The notes beneath the pieces are model-generated. The model was given only the letters and a program-made list of their open reading frames with translations. It ran no database searches and was not told where the DNA came from. DNA of 64,000 nucleotides, taken from contig CM041531.1 in assembly GCA_023238725.1 (NCBI GenBank), forward strand, positions 5,604,354 through 5,668,353. The letters are read 5' to 3'. How positions within the stretch are numbered: the first letter of the stretch is position 1; every line of letters starts with the position of its first letter. This document shows positions 51,417 to 62,035 of this stretch, one piece after another. Made by a program: the position numbers and the translations under genes. This DNA is from Scortum barcoo. Its lineage: Eukaryota; Chordata; Actinopteri; Centrarchiformes; Terapontidae.

Positions 51417-52729
51417 TTTTTTTTTTAAACTTTTTTTTTATTTATTTCATTTGCATGTTGCATGTACGAACAAAGAACATGAGATCATCATGGGTGTTAC
51501 AAGTTAAAATCAAAATATTCTTTTACACATACATCATGGTATAATGTCATACTATTCAAGGTGCATACACAATCCATTTTTCCCAGCGTTCAGTACATTT
51601 CTCCAACTCAAGTCTTAAAACAAAAGTAAGTCTCTCCATACAGTAAATTTCTTTAATGATCCCGCGCCACTGGTCCAACGTTGGAGGGTCTAGTTGCAAC
51701 CATTTTCAGGTTATAGCTTTTCTACTACTTGCCAAAAGTATCTTCAATAAGTATTTGTGTAGGACTGTTTCCGGTATTTTACAGAGATATAAAGTAACAA
51801 AAGAGTAATCTAAGTCCACCCCTATTATTTGATTTATCTCAGTTGCCACCTCCCTCCAGTATGGCTGGACTTTCGGACAGGCCCAAAAAACACGAAAGTG
51901 ATTAGCCATAGAGTTTCTACATTGTCTCCAACAGAAGGCTCGGCTCTGTGTGCCTGTTTGCAGAGCTGTTATTTTAGGAGTCATAAAAAAGTCTCGCTAC
52001 ATTCTTCCAGCCGAACTCTCTGAACGAACTTGAGTTTGCAGTGGTCGCTTGTGTCTCAAATATTTCCATCCAGATCTCTTCTGATATTTGTGTTTCTGAC
52101 TGCCTCTCCCATTTTTGTTTGATGTATAACGTAGAATGATTTTTAGAAGCTTGTATACTTCCATATAATCTTGAGACCAACTTCTTATTGTCTCTTTTTT
52201 GGTATGCATCATGGAATATAGAAATCAAATTATATTCCTTCTCCTCTTTGATTTGTAATTTTTTATTATAATAGTCTTTAACTTGCAGGTATCTATGGAA
52301 GTCCTGCTTTTCCAGTCCAAATGTGTCTGAAATTAACTCATAACTCAGAACAAAAAGACGTGATACCTCTCCTCACCCACTGTTTAAAGCCGCTGTCCAA
52401 TCTAGCAGGTTCAAATTCTGGATCATATGCTACCAAATTCAAGACCCCAGCCTTTTTCTCTATTTGTAACTTCTTCAGAACCTTAAACCATAGCTTAATA
52501 GTGAATAAAGTCCATTGATTCAAGCTGTTATAATATTTTTTTTCTAAGGGAGTTAAAGCTATCTGACTTCCAGGGATTTGTGTTTTTTCCACTAACTAGT
52601 TGTATTTTCTCCCCAATCACATGCCTTTCTTTGAGGGGCAGCCTATAGCAGATGTTTATCTCCAGCCGCTGTGGCTGATTAAAAGACCAAATCATCAGTT
52701 TAACCTGCAATCTTTAATGTTTTTTTTTA
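51417..52729 (-). mobile_element. 5'-truncated, decayed L1-type LINE (ORF2 C-terminal part)
   Basis: Read on the minus strand, several broken frames follow the order of the C-terminal third of an L1-clade ORF2. First comes a segment with LTPLEKKYY..W..FTIKLWFK and DPEFEPARLDSGFKQW (52592-52338). Next is a segment with YIKQKWERQ...EIWMEIFE and REFGWKNVARLFY (52228-51974). Last is the C-terminal zinc-knuckle region CWRQC...NHFRVFWACP (51984-51706). The frames lie in different phases and are broken by stops, so the copy is dead. A T-rich run at 51417-51452 is the expected poly(A) tail on the minus strand. The 5' end is truncated near 52729, the endonuclease and most of the reverse transcriptase are missing, and no clear target duplication was found. 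It lies antisense to nav2. Confidence 0.85.
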
Positions 52730-53216
52730 ATTACTACATCGCTATCCATCTGTATGGTGCAGTGTGGTGAACCACCAAAAACGGCACATGTACTGTGGTT
52801 AAAGACGCTTTCCATCCTGTGGTACTGAAGACCGTATCTGTCCAGATGACACCGACAAAATCTGTCGAGCTTCACTTCAGTAATTAATACTGTATATTTG
52901 CATTTATATTACCTGGATAGTTCTTTACTGCAGACCAGAAGTCAAGTGAAACAGCTTTACTAACATGACATAAGACAATCTGTCATGTTTGCTGAAGTTT
53001 GACCAGATAACATGTTTTTAATTAATCTTTTATTTTTTAACGTTAGCACCCTGTGAATACTTTGGACATTCATTCCACCCCACAGTATGTAAAGGGGAAT
53101 GTCTGTGATGTAAAAGAGAAGAAGTCAATTAAAAGACAAATAAAGCGGTCAGTCTACCATTACCTCCACAGTAGACCGCTGTCCAATTGCTTTTGTGCGT
53201 GTCTCTTTACCCCCAG

Positions 53217-53372
53217 CGAGTCCATATGTCCCTCACCCCCACCCCTCACCTACAAGGGAACAGCCAGGCAGCAGGGCCGTCCCCGCACCCCCACCTTCAC
53301 CCCAATCTTCCTCCCCAGCCTCGAGAGCTCGGAGGTGGGTGTCCCCCGTAACAAAGGGCCCTCCCCGGCAAG
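53217..53372 (+). other. Exon-like C-rich patch, product not recognised
   Basis: A 156-bp C-rich island stands out from AT-rich intron. It is preceded by a pyrimidine tract and acceptor-like CTCTTTACCCCCAG and followed by a donor-like CAAG/GTAATC. Two frames are open through it, one giving PPPLTYKGTARQQ...PTFTPIF and one giving a Pro/Ser-rich sequence. However, the frame that would continue the phase-0 upstream nav2 exon has a stop near 53351, so it cannot be joined to that exon as a plain coding exon. It might be an untranslated or cryptic exon, or simply C-rich sequence. Confidence 0.15.
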
Positions 53373-54999
53373 GTAATCCCCCCATTGTGCCCGAAACACT
53401 GAGGTTTATCTGGGCCTGTGAAAGGAACCATACTCAGCCCATTCACTGCGGCTGCACTTAATGAGCTTGTTGAAGGCCTGTACTAAAACTGTTAAATACA
53501 AGCACTAAATGCTGACACATTCTCTTCTTGTAGAGCCAGAATACCATTAAATCAATGCTGGTTAGTGGCAATGGGGAACGGATGTTTCTGTTCTGTGGTG
53601 GGGTGAGGAGATGGGTTTCCTTTTGTGGGGTGGTAGCTTGAAATACTATACAGTATATAGAAAGTACTGTATGTGCAGTGTTTGTTGCTGTTAAAAAATG
53701 ATGATTTACAACTCTGTAACCTGCAAAATCTTTTTTTATATTGTTTAATTACCATCTTTAGTGCTGCTCTTCAGTCCATTTCTTTTTAAGGGATGGCAGT
53801 GTCTGTTTTGGTGGACTTAAACAAAGAATTTTACAGACTTTGGTCACACCTTTATAAGCAAGTTAACATGCTGATCCTAGCATTTAGCTCAAAGCACTGC
53901 TGTACTGATGTATAAGGACAGTCTCATAGAGCCTGTCAATCACTCACCAACTGTACATGCAGACATTTACCGCTGAATACAAGCAAATCAAAACCCTGAC
54001 CGTCACTGACTTGCATTTGAAAATGAAAACACACACGTAAGGCTCACAACCGTGCCTTACAAAGCTCAGCAACCTTGATTTGCATTGTTGCCTTCTCTTT
54101 TTCCTCCATGTTGCATGCAGCGAAGCATTTAGCAGTGAATTTCAGCTTCACATGTGCAGCCCTTTTATTTTACACAAACATATAATGCATAATAAGTCAC
54201 CAGACAATGAGCGTAAAAACTGTAATGAACCAGCTATGAGTTGCACCTCAGTTGTGCTTTTGGCAGTAGAGAAGCAAAACATTTATTTTTATGAAAATAT
54301 CACAGGTCATTACTTTATACTGTCTATGTGACTTCAGTATTATTGTTGTTTCATGAAGCTTAAAGCATTTTTGTCCAGCCTGCTGGAAGTGATCAGGCAC
54401 CCCCCTGCTGTGGGAACTTTCTGTAAATCTTGGGCCTTTCCCAAAATTGAAATTCGGCTTGTAATTTGTGGTCAGTGGTGGGGTGTGTGTGTGTGTGTGT
54501 ACAGGGGGCTGGAACATGCTCAAACGGAGGGCATCCTGTGCTGTGGACTCCCTTACACACACACTCACACATACATAAATGCTTAGGTTATGAACCCGCT
54601 GTACGCATGCACATAAATACACACATGCAGCTGCTACAGCGTGATGTGGGTGACGGCTGATCAGAGGCTCCGTCTCTGGTCAGGGGAAAATAAAACTCTG
54701 CTTTTTTTAACAGACAGCAGAGGAGCTGGTTAAAGAAATAATAAATAGAAAGGAGTCGGTTAGCGTTGAGTTCTCTGTGGTTTGGCCTCTGAGGTCTGCA
54801 CTTCCCAATATTTAGTCCCTCCACTGTTATCAAGAGTGCGCTGTTTGTCCTTTTCCTTGCTTTTTTTTTTTTTGTCTTAGAGGGGGTCGACTCTCGGGGG
54901 AGGGGTGGTAGAAGGTTAAGAGGTCTGTCCCTTTCTTTTTCTTTCTCCTCCCCACATGACCGATGGTCCATTGAAGAGCAATAGCACAATGTGTTGCCG

Positions 55000-55491
55000 T
55001 GGGCAAGAGAGGAGGGGAAGGGGGATCCACTCCTCCTCCTTCTCCTCCTCCTCCTCCACTCGGTGCGTTTGGTTTGGCTGCTTCTCAGAGCGGCAGCAGA
55101 GGCCGTGGAGCTCCTCTTGCCTTTCGCCTCCTGCGTTTATTTTTCCCTCCTCCGTGTCCCAGAGTGGGTGGAGAGAAGCTGGAGGCGCTGCGCTCTCTCT
55201 CCCCCCGCTGCCCCCCTCAGGCATACAGAGACCTGCTGGGACTCCAGCAAGCAGCAGCACCAGCATTTTCCTCTGGATCTACATGCTTCACGCACTCAGG
55301 ACATTTCTCTCGAACCTGCAACCTCCTCCTTGGATCCTTCTCCTTTTCCCCTGTGGATTTTTGCTGCTCTGTCGGGTCTAGTTTGATCTGGACCTGGTTC
55401 TGATGGCTTACATTGGGGCCTGGCCGGATAGCCGACAGCCCTCCTCAGTGTGAGGCAGGTGTCTCAGAGGAAGGAAGCTGCAACAAGCAAG
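55000..55491 (+). promoter_or_regulatory. Promoter/5'-leader-like CT- and GC-rich block
   Basis: A 400-bp pyrimidine-rich, CpG-containing block (TCCTCC runs and CCCCGCTGCCCCCCTC) interrupts AT-rich intron and leads into a short start frame with a GT donor. All three + frames are open over 55000-55380, which reflects composition rather than coding. Borders are approximate and no TATA box is clear. Confidence 0.35.
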
Positions 55492-55542
55492 ATGAGTTTG
55501 ATGTTGTGCCGCTGGGAGCAGAAGAATTTCACCATGAAACTG
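55492..55542 (+). CDS. Candidate alternative first coding exon (17 codons)
   Basis: ATG with A at -3 opens MSLMLCRWEQKNFTMKL and ends at CTG/GTAGGC in phase 0, the same phase as the nav2 long-form first exon. An in-frame TAG at 55429-55431 lies upstream with no ATG between, so the frame starts here. The location 12 kb into nav2 intron 1, on the same strand and after a promoter-like block, suggests an alternative nav2 N-terminus. I do not recognise the peptide, and a 17-codon frame beside a GT can easily occur by chance. Confidence 0.28.
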
Positions 55543-55578
55543 GTAGGCTGAACACTTCCAGGTCATCACAAAGGTCAA

Positions 55579-55590
55579 ACACCAGGGGGC
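55579..55590 (+). promoter_or_regulatory. CTCF-like motif
   Basis: ACACCAGGGGGC followed by AG matches 11 of 12 positions of the CTCF core CCASYAGRKGGC, with only the first base different. It lies 37 bp past the candidate exon donor at 55542 and points right, opposite to the site at 49451. Confidence 0.45.
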
Positions 55591-57070
55591 AGTTAAAAGA
55601 TATGTTGTATTTTCAGTCATTTGCAGTGGATATAAAATATACAATCACAGGCGCTGAAGGCTTTTTTTTTTGCGGGTGTTGAGTCCTTTCATCAGTACTG
55701 TGTTCACATCTTCATTCTGCCTTTCTTTCCTGACACTGCAGCTTCAGGACATGTCTCACTTAAAACATCTTTTTTTTTTTGTCCCGCTGTGTGTTTATGT
55801 ATCAGTGAAAATGCTTGTCTCATCAGCCCAAAGCCTAACATTAGCTGTGGTGTTGGATTGCAGGCACGCAATGGATTAGCGGCGGCCGTTTTAATATCAG
55901 AGGAAAGTGCTGAAGGCGTGGATCCCGGTTTTTTCCCATCACCTGATACTTGCTTCACTTTGATGTCCGCATGGAAAGTTAAAATAGGCTTAGCAGGGAC
56001 TTCAGCCACAGTTCTGCAACAAATTTGTGTGCATGTGTGCATTTCAGATATTTACAAGAAAAGGTTCTGCTTTGTCACTCGCCATTCAGTGTTATAGACG
56101 TACAATGCACACAGATGGTAAATATTCAACAGAATCTGGGACACTGTGATAAAATACGGGGCAGGTCAGGTGCAGATGGGTCATGTGGTGCACACAAATG
56201 AGAAAAAAGCCCTCTGTAATAGCTGATGCGAGTGATAAAAGTAGGAAGTAGCCGATTTAGTAAAAGTCATTTGGTATAATGAGCACCCTGTTGAGTTTAC
56301 GCACAACACAGACGGATGGGATGCTCGCTCTCTTTCTTTCTTTTCTCGCCCTCTTTTCCCCGTGTCTCTCTCTCTTCCAGCCAGTGGCTCTTATCTGGAT
56401 CTGCAGTGAGCCCACAGAGGAAGGGGAGATGGAAGCAGAGGAGGTTATTACCAGAGTCTAGAGATGAGCCGATAAGGAGGCTAGTTTAATTACACACCGC
56501 TAACCTCCACACAGCGTGACTGACAGGAGGCCGGTGGGCCACAGGGTCAGCATGTGTGCGTGTGCGTGTGTGTGTCTGTGTGAGGTTGAGAATGACAAAG
56601 GGAACCCAGGCGAGCACACTTCAACATGTGCACACACTTCCAGAAATTAAAATGACCTTCCTTTCTATTATGAAGTGTAGTCGATGTCCATAATCCTCTC
56701 TGTTCCAGTACAGCTCTATTGATTATTTTATTGTCGTGGTCCTTGTGTCAACAGATGACCCGTGCAGCACAAATCAAAATGCATGATGTATTATGTTTCA
56801 TCCAGAGAAATGTCACTACACACAGAGCAAAAAAAAAAAAACACGAGTGGAGCTGTAATTATTTAATACTCTGGTCGTCATGTGGTGCACTGTGGCAGTA
56901 ACCGGATTAAACATTTATTTTTCAATTTATTATTTGTTTTGACCTTACCTTCTTAGAAAAGTCTCAGGTTCATCTCAAGCATCCAGGTGAGTTCAGCTGC
57001 CTGTCTTGACTTGAGTTTTGAAATCTACTATCCAGTGAGTTGGATTCAAATTAATCCAGACAACATTTCT

Positions 57071-57778
57071 CAGTCCTTCCAGATTGTGATTGCTGCGGGA
57101 AAAATATGGATGGAATATGCAGGATATTTATGCAATTTTATGCAATGAAATTGCAGGAATTTGCAAAAATTGCGGGAACTTGCAAAAACTGCGGTTTGAT
57201 GAATAAGAAAAAAAAAAAAAGTGATTCCCCCAACACTCTCACACTAGGCTACTACCTTAATGTAAAGAGTCATTTCTAATGACTTCCTATGATAAGCAAG
57301 CATACTACATCACAGAAAGTGCTGGAATAATTAAGTTCTCATCTTGTTTTATTTCAGACCTTAATAAACACATGGCTCAAACTTACAAAATGTTGATGAG
57401 TCAAACAAGTTCCATAGCTTTACAAAAATAATTATTTATTATTATTATTTTTGTTGGCAAATGAGACTGATTTGCGGACTTCATCATGTCTTCTTCGCGG
57501 GGTTTGCAGCTTTCCGATGACGTCACTTCATAACGTTCCCAAGGCAACAGGAGGAAATGGCTGCTCTCGTGTGACGTAAATGCAACATTTTTCTTTCTTT
57601 CACTTTCTGCGAAGACATATGTGACTTTTTTGCAACGAAAATGCGGGGAAATTGGCGATTTATGCAGCGAAAGTGCGGAGTCTTTGAAAAAATGCAGCCC
57701 CCGCATAAATGTGTGGACTTTTGGCTGATTATGCGTTGAATTATGCGATTGCATAATCACGATTTTCTGGAGGGACTG
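57071..57778. mobile_element. Non-autonomous DNA transposon, 708 bp, with 6-bp target duplication
   Basis: The left end CAGTCCTTCCAGATTGTGATT and the complement of the right end CAGTCCCTCCAGAAAATCGT form terminal inverted repeats (12 of the first 13 bases match, with GTGATT shared just inside). The element is flanked by an exact duplication ATTTCT (57065-57070 and 57779-57784). Inside are subterminal TGCGG/TGCAA-rich motifs, including a 19-bp tandem pair (57153-57171 and 57172-57190), and no transposase frame. A CRE palindrome TGACGTCA lies at 57518-57525. The ends look hAT-like, but a 6-bp duplication is shorter than the usual 8 bp, so the superfamily is left open. Confidence 0.8.
57518..57560. 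promoter_or_regulatory. CRE palindrome and X-box-like motif inside the transposon
   Basis: TGACGTCA (57518-57525) is a full CREB/ATF palindrome. Eight bases later comes ACGTTCCCAAGGCAAC, close to an RFX X-box (GTNRCC..RGYAAC). On the minus strand the order is X-box then CRE, the order of X1 and X2 in MHC class II type promoters, although the spacing is wider here. Confidence 0.3.
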
Positions 57779-60700
57779 ATTTCTAGTCATTCTTGTGCAA
57801 CTGAACATTCTCCTTGTTTAAAAAAGTGATTGACTTACTAGTATTTTATGATTTTTGATAGACCACAGCTTTGGGATGTCACAGATACACGGCATGCACT
57901 TCAGCCTGAGTGCACATGAAAATTGGGCCAAATAGACAGGAATGACATGCAGCAAGGGTTTTATAGCTGATCTGAAGTGAGGATATTGCAACAGAATTCA
58001 GGATTTGCATCTGATTACTGGAGCAGGATACCTCTGCATATTGCATGTTAAAGCCACTGAAAGATTACATTATCTGTAGGTGTTGAGTTCAAACTAAAAA
58101 AGCAATCATATTGTAGAGTTTACTAAATAAGATGCTGTGTTATGTCTTGAGCAGACTTTGACTGCGACTGTACTACACCCGGAGAGTGAGGATGTTTTTT
58201 AAGGACCACGAGGCAGCTGCCTGATAATTCTCTGCAGGGAAATCAGTCCTATCATTGCATATGGCTTATTCACTCAAACAGTACTGCTAACAAGCTAAGC
58301 CCTCTTTAATAACACTTGCTGGGATACTGTGCCCTCATGTGCATCAGGCTGCACGTCTCAGGATTTTTCCTGATCCGATGTTGCATAGCAGACACTGCTG
58401 TGCCATTTCAACTGTGCACCAACCAAAGCACCAATTTAGGGGATTTAAAAGTTCAGGATTTGTGATTCAGCATTCTAATATTCTGGATTAACCTCTGAAT
58501 ATTTTGCTGTTGTCAGATGGCCAGGGTAAAAGGTTTACACAAGCGTTTTCAAAGCGTTATCACTGTTGGCTGCAAATGTTACATTTTTGCAATTTGAGTA
58601 TCACATTTTTCCAGTTTCTCAAATCAGTTTATGTATCACATGCACACATGACCACACATGAGCACTCAGGCTCCTGCATATCTGATTGATGGATCTGTCT
58701 CTGATACTCTAAACTGCAGAGTTCTGGCCAAGTCATTTTGTCTGCCATGTATGGCCTCCATGCCTCACAAAGCCACACGTCTTTCATGTGCCAAACAGAG
58801 AGCAAGCAGAGACATGAGGGCTCATTTAGAGTGGCCTGTTTCAGCTTTCTGCGGGCTAAAGCCACTTGAGAGGCCTGTGCGAATGCAACAGAGAACTGGA
58901 GGGGGGAGTAGCTGCCGGGGGCCCCGCAGACCAAAAAAACATCCACGCTGCATCCTGCTGGGGGCAGAGCAGGCAAAGAGGCAACTCCAGCTGCAGCGGT
59001 GATGGAGAGGAGAGAGAGGGAGGAGAAGGCAAATGTTTGCTGCGCTAAAATGTGTACTGAATGCAGAGCAGGCAAATCATGTGTATACACTCACACTGTC
59101 CCTCAGGCACTCCATTTCAGGTTATGTTTTCTCTTCTTGATTTGATAACAGGATGAACATTAACATCTCCGCTGAAGGAACGGAGCACAGTAAAATGTGT
59201 AGGCATTGTTACAGGTGATGCTTGTGTTTTCACTGATCTCCGCCTGTTTGTGGGACTCGTTCCCAGAATTAAATGTGGTCTCTGCTCAGGAGGTGATACT
59301 AACTGGCAGAAATGGTTCACTTTTCCAGTTTTATCTTTCTTGTGCTTTATCCTGCACTGCTGTTTGTACACAGGTGCTACAGTGCAGTGTTTTTTATTTG
59401 TTTATTAAGGGCCTTTTCCCCCTCATCACACAGCAGAGTTTAGGAGAGAGATGAGATAACACCCATGCACTTCCGCCAACAGGATGCCTCGGTCCAGTTT
59501 GTGGTCAGGCGCTGAAAGTATTGTGTCCTGTATTTAGCAGAGCAGCTGGCAGAGCAGACTGCAGTCCTCTGTTGTCATATCATACAGACGAGGGACACTG
59601 ATTTCTCAGAGGCCATCTGTCTGTGTCCGCTGTGAAGCTGTGAAGTGACGATGTTTCCCTTCGCCTCTTGTAAATGTACTTCAGCTGAAGGAGGTTCCTG
59701 CGTTTACAGCTAGTATCTTGGTTGACTCTGCATGTTGTGGTGTGACAGAGAAAGTAACTAACTTTTTGATAAGTGCAAGACTATCACCTGCACCTCCCCG
59801 CCACTCCTTCCCCTCTCTGCCTCCTTCTGTTAGATTATTGTGCGAGTGTACCCATCGGTTCATCCATCATTCTCCCACCAGCCATCTGCTCGCCGGCCCA
59901 GACTGGGTCAGAGGGGATGTGTTGCCACATGTCGCCCCGAGCCTGCAGCAGCATGAAGGGCTGCTGAGTCCTTATCGATGAGACTCAGCACGGTCAGGCG
60001 GCAGGAGGGGGGTCGCAGACGAGAATACATGTTGTTTGCAGCACTTAACACCATCAGGTTGTTACAGAGGTCACCCTTTACCTCGGGAACTGTCACATTG
60101 GCAGTTAAAAAACATTAAAGGTGGCTGGAGGATTTACAGGATTTTTTATAATTTGTTAATGTCAAGAAATGTGTCAGTAAGATCACACAGATACTATCAC
60201 ACAGTTGGGGAGGGTGCAGTGTTCACCTTTTCTACAAATGTGTTGTTTAATTTAAACTAGTTTCTACAGAACGTAGACGAAGGAAATTGTAATTTTACAG
60301 GCACGGTGAGAACTAATTTCTGCCTGTTTTACTCTGTCTGCCAAAGTTTTCTTTCCATTTTAACCTCTTATTGAACCGGAATAGCAATGAGCCCCAGTGT
60401 TACATGCACTTGTGGTTCATTTTTGGCAAATATCCCACTCAGAGCCCCTCTGATTAGCTCAAGTGCAACAGTAGTATATGTAAAATTAACTTACACAGAA
60501 AATCTGTTCCCCCTTCTGCTTGTCTGAGTCTGGCTGTAAGCAGCAGAGAAAAGTATGAAGGAGTTGTGAAAAGTTTTTCACTTCTGCTTTCATATTTTCA
60601 CAAATATGTGTGTCCTTGAGCAAGGCCGAGAGTTTCTGAGGTTTCTGCAGTGAAGCTGCTCCAAGAATTGAAAGTGAAGTGTGGTGTTGGTCTGGGCAGC

Positions 60701-61539
60701 GTGAAGAGTGAATTTATGTGAGTGTATGAATACGTAGCAGGCCAGTGCTGATGTTAGCAAAGTGAAATCACCAGATGACATGCTGCAATGGCTGAATTCG
60801 TACAGTAGAACCTGGGAGGGAGGAATCTGAGACCTCCCGTGTGAACTTACGTTTCATGTTTGTCAGTGTGTGTGTGGGCGCCTGCTGTAATGTACAACAC
60901 CAGGTGTGTTAGAGGAAGAAGACGCTAAAGTGTTCTGTCAGTCAGCGTCAGGAGCTCTGTCACATCGAGTGAAGACGTCCATCACATTCACACCATCTGT
61001 CTCAGACGCAGGGGGCGAACACATGCACTGGAAATCTTTGTCTGTAGTTGCCTGGATTACCACATGTTTTGTTTATAGGAAAATGCACAGAGCCTGGTTG
61101 AGGTAGTATAGTGTGGTTGGACAGCATTGTTAGTCAAAGCATTTATTCTTTGCTACAGGGGAAACATGATCAAACTTAATGCATATTATACCGGGCCAGG
61201 GCAACAGAGACATAAGAACCCAATAAGGATTTGACTACTTGCTGATTAATAGATCGTTTAAGTTAAGGCTGTTGCGAATCTTCACAAAACAGAGAACAGC
61301 TACATCTTCTACTATCTTTTATCATTCTCTACATCTGAGGAATAACAGAATACCATGACAGAAAAATGATCTTTTATAACTGTGCTTGTGATTGAATGAT
61401 ATCCATCACAACATTGTCTTATTCATGTGAGTAACTAGTATCAAACTATTATCAAATTATCAAGATACATATGTGAGATTTAATCAGATTTGTTCAACTA
61501 CAGAGTGCCCAAAAATAAAATGTTCCATTTCTGTGTTTT
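57779..61539 (+). other. nav2 intron 1, later part
   Basis: Unique sequence without a recognised exon. Open frames at 58629-59090 (both strands) and 59718-59981 have no family resemblance or convincing splice sites. Confidence 0.5.
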
Positions 61540-61963
61540 TGTGTCGCTGGTCTCTCTCTCTGGGAGCAGTAACAGAAGAGGGAACTGAGTCAGGGTGTCT
61601 GACTCAGGCAGTGAGTGAGTGACACCCGGAGAGCAGGAGAGAGGGGTTAAAACAGTGTCAGGATGTCTGAAGCTTCAGTTTGAAGCCGTTTGAAGGGGGA
61701 GAGAGAGAGAGAGAGAGCAGTAAGAGAGACATACATATGAAGAGGAACAAAGCATGTCTTGCTTGTACAGTGGTGACGACACGCCCGATGGACACACTGA
61801 GCTGTTTTGGAGATGTGAGGGCGACAGGAGAGTCATCAAACAGCGCGGCTATATTTACCAGCTCCACCTCGCCTTTATGACAGAGAGCGTGCTCGTCTTT
61901 TGCTCTCCTGGAAGTTTGAAAGGTGTTTGCTTCGCCGTGTTAGCTGTAAAGTAACCGGTCCTC
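61540..61963 (+). promoter_or_regulatory. Promoter/5'-leader-like block before a candidate start exon
   Basis: The block contains an inverted pair of AP-1 sites, TGAGTCA (61586-61592) and TGACTCA (61600-61606), within an 8-bp perfect inverted repeat. It also has a (GA)n run (61699-61717), a TATA-like CTATATTTA near 61848 and rising CpG content toward 61964. The transcription start is not placed. Confidence 0.35.
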
Positions 61964-62035
61964 ATGGCGGAGTACGGAGGCCTCAGGGTGCCGGCCAGGA
62001 GCTACAGCCGCTTCTCCTGCGATCACTACAAAGTG
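61964..62035 (+). CDS. Candidate alternative first coding exon (24 codons)
   Basis: ATG followed by G (CTC-ATG-GCG) opens MAEYGGLRVPARSYSRFSCD and then HYKV, ending at AAAGTG/GTAAGA, a good donor, in phase 0. An in-frame TAA lies four codons upstream, so this is the first possible Met. The coding stretch is GC-rich with several CpGs, unlike the flanking intron, and follows a promoter-like block. It has the same strand and end phase as the recognised nav2 exon, so I infer an alternative nav2 first exon. I do not recognise the peptide, and the first exon of an unrelated gene is possible. Confidence 0.45.

Larger units (their letters stand above)
52730..57070 (+). other. nav2 intron 1, middle part
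   Basis: Unique sequence with short TG/CA runs (about 54482-54500 and 54556-54575), a C-rich exon-like patch (53217-53372), a promoter-like CT-rich block (55000-55491) with a candidate start exon (55492-55542), and a CTCF-like site (55579-55590). Confidence 0.5.

Noticed and set aside
54956..55403. Three overlapping 131-141 codon + frames
   Set aside because: All three frames are open because of CT-rich composition; read instead as a promoter/leader block.
61003..61016. AGGGGGCG core resembling CTCF
   Set aside because: The left half of the motif does not match; only the G-run agrees.
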